Positions 1 to 6,262 of a stretch of DNA of 11,219 bases are shown in pieces. The notes under the pieces are model-generated. The model searched no databases and was not told where the DNA came from. It was given only the letters and a program-made list of their open reading frames with translations. Positions within the stretch are counted from its first letter, which is position 1. Every line of letters starts with the position of its first letter. This stretch comes from Chloroflexota bacterium (GTDB lineage Bacteria > Chloroflexota > Limnocylindria > Limnocylindrales > CSP1-4): positions 1 through 11,219 of the forward strand of contig VBFZ01000052.1 of NCBI GenBank assembly GCA_005880805.1, written 5' to 3'. A program made the translations under genes and the position numbers.

Positions 1-2
1 CG

Positions 3-1435
3 ATCGACGAAACCCTCCGGCTGGAGTACCGCTACCTCGACCTCCGCCGCGAGCCGATGCAGCAGCGCCTGCTGCTGCGCAGCCGGCTCGTGCACGCGAT
101 CCGCCAGGTCCACCACGCATACGGCTTCGTCGAGGTCGAGACGCCGGATCTGATCAAGTCGACGCCCGAGGGCGCGCGTGACTTCATCGTGCCCTCGCGG
201 CTTCAGCCCGGGAACGTCTACGCCCTGCCGCAGAGCCCGCAACAGCTGAAGCAGCTCCTGATGGTCGCCGGCATCGACCGCTACTTCCAGATCGCGCGCT
301 GCTTCCGCGACGAGGACCTGCGCGGCGACCGACAGCCCGAGTTCACCCAGCTCGACCTCGAGATGAGCTTCGTCGACGCGTCATGGCCTTCGTCGAGCAG
401 ATGGCGATCGAAGTCTCGGCCGTGACCGTGCCCGATCGGCCGATCCAGAGCGAGCCCTTCCCGCGCTTCACGTTCGCGGAAGTCGTCGAGCGGTACGGGA
501 CGGACAAGCCGGACCTCCGCTTCGCCATGGAGCTCGTGGACCTGGCGCCGTCCCTGCGAGACTCCGACGGCCGCCCGGCGAGCGGTTTCCGCGTGTTCGA
601 CGAGGCACTCGCGAGCGGCGGCCGGGTCAAGGCAATCGTCGTTCCCGGCATGGCTGACGTCTCACGGTCCCGGATCGACGAGCTGACTGAGCTCGCACGA
701 CGGTTCGGCGCCAAAGGCCTGGCGCACGTGTCGATCGAGGCCGACGGGAGCATGCGCTCGCCCATCGCGAAGTTCCTCAGGGAGGAGGGGACGGCCGCCA
801 TCGCATCAGCCGCCGGCGCGCGCGGAGGCGATCTCGTGCTGATCGTCGCCGACGAGGCCGGGACGGTCAATGAGGTGCTGGGGCGGCTGCGCACGGAACT
901 CGGCGGGCGGCTCGGCCTGGCCGACGATGACGTCCTCGCGTACTGCTGGGTGCACCGCTTCCCGATGTACACGTGGGACACCGAACGCGGTCGCTGGGAT
1001 GCCACGCACAACCCATTCAGCGGCGTTGTGCCCGACGACGAACCGCTCCTGCGCACGGCGTCCGGCGATCCGGCCCGACCGTCGCCCGAGGATCCGGCCG
1101 GCACGGCCCGGGCGCTCCAGTACGACCTGGTTCTCAACGGCTGGGAGCTGGGCGGCGGCTCCATCCGCATCCATCGACGCGACCTGCTGGAGCGCAGCTT
1201 CGCGCTCCAGGGCCACACCCTCGAGGGCATGCGCGAGAAGTTCGGCGCGTTGCTCGACGCCTTCGAGTACGGCCCGCCTCCGCATGGCGGGATCGCCATC
1301 GGGATCGACCGCTGGACGGCCCTGTTCGCCCGCCAGACGAACATCCGCGAGGTGATGGCATTTCCGAAGACCCAGTCCGGCTCCGACCTGATGCTCAAGG
1401 CGCCATCGGCGCCCGATCCGAGCCAGCTCCAAGCC
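3..1435 (+). CDS. aspS: Aspartyl-tRNA synthetase, 5'-truncated and frameshifted
   Basis: Class II aminoacyl-tRNA synthetase that charges tRNA-Asp (or tRNA-Asp and tRNA-Asn) with aspartate in the cytoplasm. The window opens after the N-terminal anticodon-binding OB fold, at the LEYRYLDLRR linker. Motif 1 follows (GFVEVETPDLIKSTPEGARDF), then the QSPQQLKQLL loop, motif 2 (ARCFRDEDLRGDRQPEFTQLD), an insertion (GAD-type) domain, the LNGWELGGGSIRIH segment and motif 3 (HGGIAIGIDRW). The frame changes at about 376-383. Codons from position 3 are valid up to SFVDA, and the protein resumes at ATG 383 (MAFVEQMAIEVS) in the frame starting at 383. At least one base is therefore missing, and one or two codons of the usual FVDEEDVMA stretch may be gone with it. 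No stop codon follows the normal C-terminus (KTQSGSDLMLKAPSAPDPSQLQ), and the frame continues to 2311. Because the OB fold is outside the window, discriminating and non-discriminating types cannot be separated. Identity is certain; whether it is intact in the cell is not. Confidence 0.95.
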
Positions 1436-2311
1436 ATGATCGAATCACCGTCACCTCATCCCGATCAGCCCGAGACCTCGTTCTCGGAGCGGTATCGGAA
1501 CGTTCCGTATGGCCCGGAGGCGGAGGCGAAGGCGGCGGAGGCAGCCCAGCGACGGCGCCTTCCCGTACCGCCGAAGCTCATAGCTTTCGGAGCGATCGCC
1601 ATCGTCCTCGTGATCGGCGCCCTGGCGGCGATGCAGTTCATCAAGCCGGGCTCGAGCGCATTGAGCAGCACTGGCACGCGACCAAGTGTCGCGCCGGCGA
1701 GCACGGATCCGGGCAAACAGGTCCTTGCGAAGTTCTGGGCCGTCGTGCGCAACCCCGTCCTGAGCTACCACCTCGCGGCGTCGGGCAGCTGGACCGGACC
1801 GGACGGCACGGGCAGCTTCACCTCGTCGATGGACGTCGCGGGCGATGACTATTCGGGCACCATCAGCGCGAAGGGCTCCGGAGTAAAGTCGGCGAAGGTC
1901 ATCAGAGTGGATCCGTTCACCTGGACGAAGATCGGCGCGAAACCGTGGTTGCCCGTCCTGACGAACGACCCCGCACAGCGCTCGCTGCCGTTCCTCTATC
2001 TCGACAACCAGGCGGCCCTCGCGTACGTCGGCCCAGCGGAGCGCGACGGGCAGCAGGTCCACCTGCTTCGCTCGACAGACGCCTATCAGCCGTACGTCAG
2101 CGGTCTGCTGAACCTGCCGACCTTCGAGTTCGCGAAGGACCTCGTCAAGCTCGAGGTCTACGTCACGGATGATGGGGCACCCGTCGCCGCGGAGTTCGTA
2201 TGCGAGGCGGGCGGCAAGCAGGCAAACGGCAAGCCGGTGTTCCGGGGTACGGCAGAGCGACTCTTCACGAAGGTCGGAGCCGAATACACGATCGTCGCCC
2301 CCGGCTCGTGA
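1436..2311 (+). CDS. Membrane-anchored protein, extracellular domain, fused in frame to aspS
   Basis: No function recognised. If translation starts at ATG 1436, the product has 291 residues. A charged, Ala/Glu-rich cytoplasmic tail (residues 1-42, with AEAKAAEAA and an RRR just before the membrane) leads into one transmembrane helix (about residues 48-69), then a Ser/Thr/Pro linker. The extracellular domain of about 200 residues has alternating beta-type segments (SYHLAASGSWTG, GSFTSSMDVAG, VKLEVYVTDDGAPVAAEF). That layout, with positive charges on the inside, resembles LppX/LprG-like or LolA-like lipid-binding domains. The resemblance is an impression, not a demonstrated match. There is no lipobox. 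ATG 1436 overlaps a TGA at 1437-1439 (ATGA), the usual coupling for overlapping genes, but aspS as written is not in the frame that uses this TGA. The frame is continuous with AspRS, so the product may be a separate gene, a true C-terminal fusion, or an artefact of a lost stop. Confidence 0.7.
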   Translation: MIESPSPHPDQPETSFSERYRNVPYGPEAEAKAAEAAQRRRLPVPPKLIAFGAIAIVLVIGALAAMQFIKPGSSALSSTGTRPSVAPASTDPGKQVLAKFWAVVRNPVLSYHLAASGSWTGPDGTGSFTSSMDVAGDDYSGTISAKGSGVKSAKVIRVDPFTWTKIGAKPWLPVLTNDPAQRSLPFLYLDNQAALAYVGPAERDGQQVHLLRSTDAYQPYVSGLLNLPTFEFAKDLVKLEVYVTDDGAPVAAEFVCEAGGKQANGKPVFRGTAERLFTKVGAEYTIVAPGS

Positions 2312-2348
2312 GCCGGGCCATGCCCTGCTGACCCACGCCCTCGCCGCG

Positions 2349-3247
2349 GTGGCGGGCCGGCCACGGACCGCGGCCCTGCTCGGGGCGGCGTGCATCGCCT
2401 TCTCGGGAATCTTCTTTCGCTTCTCCGGGGTGTCGCCTTCGACGGCGACGGTGTTTCGCTGCCTGTACGCGCTGCCGTTCCTGTTCCTGCTGGCGCGCCA
2501 GGAAGACCTGCGAGAAGGTCCGCGTCCGCTACGCGAGCGGTGGCTGGCCGCCGGAGCGGGCGTCTTCTTCGCGTTCGACCTGCTCGCCTACCACCATGCC
2601 GTCGAACAGGTCGGAGCGGGGCTCGGGACGGTCCTGCCGAACCTGCAGGTCGTTTTCGTGGCGATCGCCGCCTGGATCATCTGGCGGGAGCGACCGAGCG
2701 GCCAGGTGCTGCTGGCGCTTCCACTTGCAATCGCGGGCGCGATCCTGATCTCCGGCGTATTCGAGCGCGCGCCGTACGGCCAGAATCCGCCGCTGGCGTC
2801 GCGTTCGGGCTGATCGCCGCCATCAGCTATGGCGCTTTCCTGCTGGTAATCCGGCAGGGGAACCGCTCGGGGGAGCGTTCGTTCGGCACGCTCCTGGATG
2901 CGTCCGCGATGACGGTGCTCGTGGGCCTCATCGCCGGATTCATCGTGGGCGACCTCGACCTGCGTCCCACGCTGCCCGCTCACGGCTGGCTCCTGTTGCT
3001 CGCCATCACCTCGCAGGTCGCCGGCTACGGTTTCATCAACATCTCTCTGCCGCGCCTCCCGGCGGTGCTCACCTCCGTCCTGCTCCTCGCGCAGCCCGTG
3101 GCGACCGTCATCCTGAGCGCGATCCTGCTCGGCGAGTCGCCATCACCGGGCCAGCTGCTCGGTGTCGCTGCTCTCCTCTCCGGGCTCGCCGTCGCGAGCG
3201 TGCCACTCGGGCGCGTCCGTGACCGGCTGAGGACCGCGACCGAGTAG
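2349..3247 (+). CDS. DMT-family (EamA) transporter, broken by a -1 frameshift
   Basis: Ten-helix inner-membrane permease of the drug/metabolite transporter superfamily with two EamA repeats; the substrate cannot be told from sequence. The first repeat starts at GTG 2349 (AGRPRTAALLGAACIAFSG) and runs through STATVFRCLYALPFLFLL and TVLPNLQVVFVAIAAWIIW. It is valid until about 2789, after which that frame stops at TGA 2811. The second repeat is in the frame of 2792 (AGVAFGLIAAISYGAFLLV) and runs through LTSVLLLAQPVATVILSAIL and GESPSPGQLLGVAALLSGL to TAG 3247. Joined, the halves give about 299 residues, the usual family length. The break lies in the linker between the two repeats, around 2781-2798, where one base appears to be missing. 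The GTG start is 37 nt after the preceding stop, so cotranscription with the upstream gene is likely. The other candidate starts in this frame are CTG codons at 2325 and 2328. It may be a real pseudogene or a consensus error. Confidence 0.85.
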
Positions 3248-3266
3248 CGAAGCGGCCCGCCGTGTG

Positions 3267-3986
3267 TCAGCCCGGCTGGTCGGGATCGCCGGCGACCGCC
3301 TGGCCGTACGGGGCAAGTGCCGGCCCTTCGAGCGGAGTCTCATCCGAGTGGTCGGCGACGGCCGCGCCCCATTCGTGCACGTGACCGCCCGCCGGCTCGA
3401 CGGGCCCAAGGTAGGGCGGCAGGTCTCGACGGGCCACGGAGCCGTCGTGGACGACGCCGGGATCGCCGAGCTCGAGCAGCTCCTGGACCTGGCCCGCAGC
3501 GAGCAGGTCGTCGACGAGCTCATCGGGCATGCGCTCCGGATCGAGCGATCGAAGGTCGGCGAGCGCGCTCGAGGGAAGGACGATCGGCCAGCCCGCCTGG
3601 CCCTCATAAGTCGGTCGCAGGAGTACCCCGTCACGCACGCCGTGAGCTTCGATCAGCGACGTCACGGTTTCCGGGTCCACCCAGCACAGGCGTGCAGGCC
3701 ACACGAGGGCCGCATCGGTCTCACGGACCTGCGAAACGGCAACGTCAATCCCGCGTGCAATCTGCCCGAGCGGTCCGCGTTCCTGCGGAGCTGGTTCGGC
3801 CAGCGTGGCTGGCGCTCCGGCGAGGGCGGCCGCCACCTTTCCCGAGGGATCGGGAGCAACCACGACGGCGGGCACGGCTCCGCCCGACCACGCCGCATCG
3901 ACGAGTCGTCGAACCCGGGGCTGGCCGTCCGCGTCCGCGAGGGCCGATTCCTCCGTTGCGGCAAGAATCACGGCAGCGACCGTCAC
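3267..3986 (-). CDS. MobA-like nucleotidyltransferase family protein with degenerate motifs
   Basis: 239 residues with the outline of the MobA/MocA NTP-transferase fold, which in typical members joins a nucleotide to molybdopterin or a similar phosphorylated acceptor. Visible elements are an N-terminal beta strand (TVAAVILAA), a helix and second strand (AVPAVVVAP), a central segment (LVWPARLCWVDPETVTSLI) that aligns with the family's metal-binding region, a GWPIVL segment where MocA proteins have GHPVLF, and a C-terminal GDPGVVHDGSVARRDLPP like the usual DIDTPEDL. The glycine-rich LAAGxSxRMG loop reads LAATEESALADADG, and the Asp expected after the central Pro-Ala is Arg. Both nucleotide- and metal-binding signatures are therefore missing or altered, and catalysis is doubtful. 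The GTG start (3986-3984) is 7 nt after a TAGCAT box. The gene converges on the EamA gene (19-nt gap) and diverges from the PPOX gene. No molybdenum gene is nearby to support a cofactor role. Confidence 0.7.
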   Translation of the reverse strand: MTVAAVILAATEESALADADGQPRVRRLVDAAWSGGAVPAVVVAPDPSGKVAAALAGAPATLAEPAPQERGPLGQIARGIDVAVSQVRETDAALVWPARLCWVDPETVTSLIEAHGVRDGVLLRPTYEGQAGWPIVLPSSALADLRSLDPERMPDELVDDLLAAGQVQELLELGDPGVVHDGSVARRDLPPYLGPVEPAGGHVHEWGAAVADHSDETPLEGPALAPYGQAVAGDPDQPG

Positions 3987-3993
3987 GCCCGCG

Positions 3994-3999
3994 ATGCTA
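3994..3999 (-). promoter_or_regulatory. Putative -10 box (TAGCAT) for a leaderless transcript
   Basis: Read on the minus strand, TGCTAGCAT is an extended -10 (TGn plus TANNNT). Its last base is 7 nt from the GTG start of the nucleotidyltransferase gene, so transcription would begin at or within a few bases of the start codon. No Shine-Dalgarno is visible and no good -35 was found. Confidence 0.45.
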
Positions 4000-4051
4000 G
4001 CAGCCGCGGCCGTGCGAGAACCGCGGTGACCCGCGCCTTCCCCGGTGACCT

Positions 4052-4068
4052 GGTGGCCTGAGGCCGCC
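4052..4068. promoter_or_regulatory. Imperfect inverted repeat in divergent promoter region
   Basis: Two 8-nt arms (GGTGGCCT and AGGCCGCC) separated by one G match with a single mismatch. The dyad covers the position where a -35 element would sit for the TACGAT box at 4076-4081, in the 101-nt gap between two divergent genes. This is a reasonable place for a repressor site, but short GC-rich dyads are common in such DNA. Confidence 0.25.
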
Positions 4069-4075
4069 CCTTGGT

Positions 4076-4081
4076 TACGAT
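4076..4081 (+). promoter_or_regulatory. Putative -10 box (TACGAT) for a leaderless transcript
   Basis: TACGAT ends 6 nt before the GTG start at 4088, and no Shine-Dalgarno lies between them. The spacing places the transcription start at the start codon. No recognisable -35 hexamer is present. Confidence 0.45.
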
Positions 4082-4087
4082 GGCCGC

Positions 4088-4522
4088 GTGCGCACGAACC
4101 TGACTATCGCCGATCTCGGCGACCTGCTTGAGCTGCCGATCGTGGCCGTTCTAGCCACGTATCGCAGGGACGGCTCCGTGCTCCTGTCGCCCGTCTGGCA
4201 CGAGTGGCGCGACGGTGGCTTCAACGTGTGGACCAATCCCGCCGACATCAAGACACGCCACCTGGCACGCGATCCGCGCGCGAGCATCGTCGTGAACGAT
4301 GACACGTGGCCCTATCGTGGCGTCCAGGTCGAAGGCGATGCCGTCGTGACCGGCGCGGGATTCACCGACGTGCTCCGGAGGACGGCCCGGCGCTACTTCG
4401 GGCTCGAGATGGGCGATACGTTTGCCGACTCGGTGCAGACCGTCGGGCACGTGGTCCGGCTGGAACCGACCCGGATTCGGGCCTGGGACTACCTCGACGA
4501 GGTCGCTCCCGAAGAGGCCTAG
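4088..4522 (+). CDS. PPOX-class (pyridoxamine-phosphate-oxidase-like) F420/FMN-binding protein
   Basis: 144-residue cytoplasmic split-barrel protein of the pyridoxamine 5'-phosphate oxidase superfamily. Typical members are homodimers that use FMN or F420 to reduce or oxidise small molecules. The family pattern is clear in order: LATYRRDGSVLLSPVWHEW (first strands), NVWTNPADIKTRHLARDPRA (the cofactor-phosphate region with T..K..L..DPR), SIVVNDDTWPYRGVQVEGDA (the pyR-V-v-GdA strand), then a helical segment and VVRLEPTRIRAWDY at the end. Length is normal for the short F420-dependent subgroup. The cofactor cannot be settled from sequence alone, and no F420 biosynthesis gene is in the window. GTG 4088 is chosen because the conserved N-terminus starts right after it and a TACGAT box sits 6 nt upstream. 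An ATG at 4080 is in another frame. The stop overlaps the stop of the convergent gene. Confidence 0.88.
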   Translation: MRTNLTIADLGDLLELPIVAVLATYRRDGSVLLSPVWHEWRDGGFNVWTNPADIKTRHLARDPRASIVVNDDTWPYRGVQVEGDAVVTGAGFTDVLRRTARRYFGLEMGDTFADSVQTVGHVVRLEPTRIRAWDYLDEVAPEEA

Positions 4523-4929
4523 GTCAGCCTGTCGCGGCGGACGAAGCTCACCCGGATCTGGCGGATGCGCGTCGGTGCGATCCCGTACGGCGTGAGGCCT
4601 GCAGGGCGGGTGGCGGAAGGGCTCCGACCACCAGGGTAGGGCAGCGACCCCGTCGAGGCGGGAAAGGCAGGCCCTTTGTCCTTCGCCTCGTCGGGTCGTC
4701 GCAAGGAGAACCTCGGGGCATCCTCCTCCTGGACCCCGATCGGCCAGCCGAGATTGAGTCCCCGGCCCGGCTGGAAGAAGCCGGCCATCCCGTTCGGGCC
4801 TTCGGTGACGAAGTACGCCATCGCGGCGCCGAACGGCGCGGAGAGCAGGAACATCGCGACAAGCGCGAGCGGAACAGAGAGCAGGAACAACGACGCGAAG
4901 GCGAAGAGCAAGTCGAGCACGGGTTTCAC
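4519..4929 (-). CDS. Small membrane protein of unknown function
   Basis: 136 residues, not recognised. The N-terminal third is strongly hydrophobic (LDLLFAFASLFLLSVPLALV then AMFLLSAPFGAAMAYFV), enough for one long or two closely spaced transmembrane helices. The rest is a soluble Pro/Gly/Arg-rich tail (GLNLGWPIGVQ, SLPYPGGRSPSATRPAG) with a basic end (RQIRVSFVRRDRLT). GTG 4929 (VKPVLDLL) is chosen because the hydrophobic segment begins there and a TATCCT box lies 21 nt upstream on the same strand. GTG 4920 is an alternative. The frame stays open further upstream to 5073, but that extension covers the divergent promoters and has no membrane or domain character. The gene's TAG shares CTAG with the TAG of the PPOX gene. 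G/C codon bias is like its neighbours, so it looks like a real gene, though function is unknown. Confidence 0.6.
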   Translation of the reverse strand: MKPVLDLLFAFASLFLLSVPLALVAMFLLSAPFGAAMAYFVTEGPNGMAGFFQPGRGLNLGWPIGVQEEDAPRFSLRRPDEAKDKGPAFPASTGSLPYPGGRSPSATRPAGLTPYGIAPTRIRQIRVSFVRRDRLT

Positions 4930-4950
4930 TTCTGCGAGGTGGCTCGTTCT

Positions 4951-4956
4951 AGGATA
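4951..4956 (-). promoter_or_regulatory. Putative -10 box (TATCCT) for the small membrane protein
   Basis: On the minus strand TATCCT lies 21 nt before the GTG at 4929. This predicts a very short 5' leader of about 13-15 nt with no evident Shine-Dalgarno. The CCAATTGG palindrome at 4968-4975 lies just upstream, in the gap shared with the divergent desulfurase gene, and might be a regulator site; this is weak. Confidence 0.35.
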
Positions 4957-5038
4957 GCCCCGGCCGTCCAATTGGGCCGCTGCGCCGACTGAGCAATGGT
5001 CGTTATCCCGGGTCGCCGGTCGGTCCGATGCCTCGACG

Positions 5039-5044
5039 TACAAT
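5039..5044 (+). promoter_or_regulatory. Putative -10 box (TACAAT) for the desulfurase-mnmA unit
   Basis: TACAAT differs by one base from the TATAAT consensus and ends 8 nt before ATG 5053. That places the transcription start at or next to the A of the ATG. No Shine-Dalgarno is present and no convincing -35 is found 16-18 nt upstream. A leaderless transcript covering the desulfurase and mnmA is inferred. Confidence 0.5.
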
Positions 5045-5052
5045 CGCCGCCG

Positions 5053-6237
5053 ATGGCGATCTACCTCGATCACGCTGCGACGACGCCTCTACGCGGCGAG
5101 GTCCTCGACGCGATGCTGCCGTACCTGAAGGAAGGGTTCGGCAATCCCAGCTCCTCGCACTCGTACGGTCGCGTCGCGCGCGCGGCGCTCGACGACGCCC
5201 ATGACGGCGTCGCCGCGCGGCTCAACGCCCAGGCGCGCGAGATCGTGTTCACCTCGGGCGGTACCGAGGCGAACAACCTCGCGCTGAAAGGCGGCGCATG
5301 GGCCGGCAAGGCGCGCGGCCATCGAATCGTCAGCACGGCGGTCGAGCACCACGCGGTGGGTCACACACTGCGCTACCTCGAGAAGTTCGGGTTCGAGGTC
5401 GTCGAGCTGCCGGTCGATCGCTACGGCCGCGTCGATCCCGATCAGATCGACGCCGCGATCACGGACAAGACGATTCTCGTCAGCGTCATGCTCGCCAACA
5501 ACGAGGTCGGCACGATCCAGCCGGTTACCGAGATCGGTCGCCGCGTGCGGGCGCACAAGGACGTCCTCTTCCACGTTGATGCTGTGCAGGCGGCGCCGTA
5601 CGTCGAAATCGACGTCGAAGCCCTGAGCGTCGACCTCCTCTCGCTCGCCGCCCACAAGTTCGAGGGCCCGAAGGGCATCGGCGCGCTCTACGTTCGCCAC
5701 GGCACCCATATGCTCGCCCAGCAACAGGGAGGCACCCAGGAGCGGTACCGCCGGGCGGGCACCGAGAACGTGCCCGGTGCGGTGGGCTTCGCGACCGCGT
5801 ACGAGCTGTCCTGCGCCGAGCGACCCGAGACCGCGCGACGCCTGCGCCGGCAGCGCGACCGCCTGAAGACGGCCGTCCTGGGCGTAGACGGCACCGAGCT
5901 GACCGGGCATCCCCGGGAGCGGCTCCCGGGCCTGCTCTCGATCGTCGTGCGCGACGCGGACGGCTCGGCCATCGCGATGTCGCTCGACCTCGAGGGAATC
6001 GCCTGCTCGGTCGGTTCCGCGTGCACGACGGGCTCGACCGAGGTCAGCCATGTCCTGACCGCGATGGGCTACCCGGAGGAAGAAGCCCGTGGAGCCCTTC
6101 GACTCTCGCTCGGCCGCACGACGACCGACGCGGAGGTCGAAACGGCCTGCGACGTCGTCCCACGCGTGGTCGCGTCGATGCGCGTCGGTGCGCTTGCCGT
6201 CGCCGCGGACCCGCTCGGCCAGGGCGTGGGAGTCTGA
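5053..6237 (+). CDS. Cysteine desulfurase (NifS/IscS type, class V aminotransferase fold)
   Basis: PLP-dependent enzyme that removes sulfur from L-cysteine, leaving alanine and an enzyme persulfide that feeds tRNA thiolation and Fe-S clusters. The 394-residue product begins MAIYLDHAATTPL, the classic NifS/IscS N-terminus. FTSGGTEANNLA (about residues 66-77) binds the PLP phosphate; VEHHA with His99 is the base-stacking region; DAVQ (Asp176, Gln179) contacts the pyridine ring; Lys202 in AAHKFEGPKG forms the Schiff base. The sulfur-accepting Cys324 is in GSACTTGS, where group I enzymes have SACSSGS. ATG 5053 is preferred over the upstream in-frame starts because homologous sequence begins there and a TACAAT box sits 8 nt upstream. 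mnmA follows after a 25-nt gap on the same strand, so MnmA is the likely sulfur recipient. All key residues are present. Whether to name it iscS or nifS is left open, because no scaffold or fdx/hsc genes are nearby. Confidence 0.96.
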   Translation: MAIYLDHAATTPLRGEVLDAMLPYLKEGFGNPSSSHSYGRVARAALDDAHDGVAARLNAQAREIVFTSGGTEANNLALKGGAWAGKARGHRIVSTAVEHHAVGHTLRYLEKFGFEVVELPVDRYGRVDPDQIDAAITDKTILVSVMLANNEVGTIQPVTEIGRRVRAHKDVLFHVDAVQAAPYVEIDVEALSVDLLSLAAHKFEGPKGIGALYVRHGTHMLAQQQGGTQERYRRAGTENVPGAVGFATAYELSCAERPETARRLRRQRDRLKTAVLGVDGTELTGHPRERLPGLLSIVVRDADGSAIAMSLDLEGIACSVGSACTTGSTEVSHVLTAMGYPEEEARGALRLSLGRTTTDAEVETACDVVPRVVASMRVGALAVAADPLGQGVGV

Positions 6238-6262
6238 CGCCCGCTTCGGTGGCCCTGGTCGC

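Noticed and set aside
376..383. Programmed ribosomal frameshift in aspS
   Set aside because: There is no slippery heptamer, internal Shine-Dalgarno or following structure at the site, and programmed frameshifting is not known for aspS.
343..1437. Long minus-strand open frame opposite aspS (364 codons)
   Set aside because: It is the mirror of a real synthetase in very GC-rich DNA, Arg/Ser/Pro-rich with no domain or membrane pattern.
4996..5052. Extended N-terminus of the desulfurase from an upstream in-frame start
   Set aside because: It would translate through the TACAAT box. The family N-terminus (MAIYLDHAATTP) starts at 5053.
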